This document shows positions 5,127-5,196 of a DNA stretch of 5,196 bases, piece by piece (position 1 is the stretch's first letter; every line of letters starts with the position of its first letter). A model generated the notes under the pieces. That model did no database searches. It was not told the origin of the DNA and saw only the letters and a list, made by a program, of their open reading frames with translations. Made by a program: the position numbers and the translations under genes. This DNA is from Spirochaetaceae bacterium (lineage in GTDB: Bacteria; Spirochaetota; Spirochaetia; SZUA-6; Fen-1364), in the NCBI GenBank assembly GCA_003154555.1, contig PMDT01000241.1, forward strand, positions 3,754-8,949. Reading direction: 5' to 3'.

Positions 5127-5196
5127 GTGCAGTCCCAGAGACCTGTCCTGAAACAGGTGCAGAAGCTCAAGATGACCCCCCAGCTCTACCAGGCGG
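5127..5196 (+). CDS. rpoN: RNA polymerase sigma-54 factor (5' end only)
   Basis: The window holds 23 codons before it ends. The peptide contains LKQVQKLKMTPQLYQA, the start of sigma-54 region I, the Gln/Leu-rich activator-interacting domain (MTPQLQQAI in most proteobacteria). Sigma-54 directs core polymerase to -24/-12 promoters and needs an ATP-driven activator; it commonly controls nitrogen, transport and motility genes. The start is taken as GTG 5127, using GGAGGTGA just upstream; GTG 5121 would add only two residues. Most of the protein (activator-interacting, core-binding and RpoN-box domains) lies beyond the window, so integrity cannot be judged. The Tyr in QLYQA, where many homologues have Gln, may be a lineage mark. 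Confidence 0.8.
   Translation, partial: MQSQRPVLKQVQKLKMTPQLYQA

Noticed and set aside
1..5196. CRISPR array, tRNA or rRNA gene, insertion sequence, attachment-site repeats
   Set aside because: No regularly spaced repeats, no cloverleaf or rRNA signatures, no transposase motifs, and no direct repeats flanking the nucleotidyltransferase cassette were seen by eye.

Overview
The window is GC-rich bacterial DNA, densely coded with short intergenic gaps, third-position G/C preference and strong Shine-Dalgarno (SD) sites on several genes. It suggests a Gram-negative-type bacterium with a sigma-54 regulon, because the last 70 bases encode the start of RpoN. The lineage cannot be fixed from the sequence. 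The Q-L-Y-Q variant of RpoN region I is compatible with Spirochaetota or a delta-proteobacterial group, but that is only an impression.

Layout: (1) 1-1484, plus strand: the end of a DppB/OppB-type permease gene and a complete DppC/OppC-type permease gene. This is the tail of a peptide/nickel-class ABC importer operon whose binding protein and ATPases lie outside the window. (2) 1507-2262, minus strand: a complete HpcH/HpaI-family class II pyruvate aldolase, convergent with the permeases. (3) 2263-2431: a divergent promoter region with good sigma-70-type boxes on both strands and a perfect 8+8 bp palindrome at the predicted start of the plus-strand transcript. (4) 2432-3727, plus strand: a class III PLP aminotransferase of the glutamate-1-semialdehyde aminomutase superfamily, probably not HemL itself. 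(5) 3728-3938: a gap with a GC-rich hairpin and an unidentified coding-like tail. (6) 3939-4954, plus strand: a two-gene cassette of a 77-residue protein overlapping by 34 nt a 271-residue nucleotidyltransferase of the AbiEii/DUF1814 type, resembling a toxin-antitoxin or abortive-infection pair. (7) 4955-5126: a gap with clustered small hairpins. (8) 5127 to the end: the start of rpoN.

How the parts may work together: the importer, the aldolase and the aminotransferase look like a small catabolic or acquisition locus. The shared divergent promoter suggests that aldolase and aminotransferase are co-regulated. The substrate is not evident. The nucleotidyltransferase pair appears unrelated to this metabolism and sits as an accessory insert between the aminotransferase and the housekeeping-type rpoN gene. 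It is the best candidate for a little-described system here: the AbiEii-type enzyme is paired with a short helical protein instead of the winged-helix AbiEi antitoxin, and the promoter geometry predicts a leaderless mRNA.
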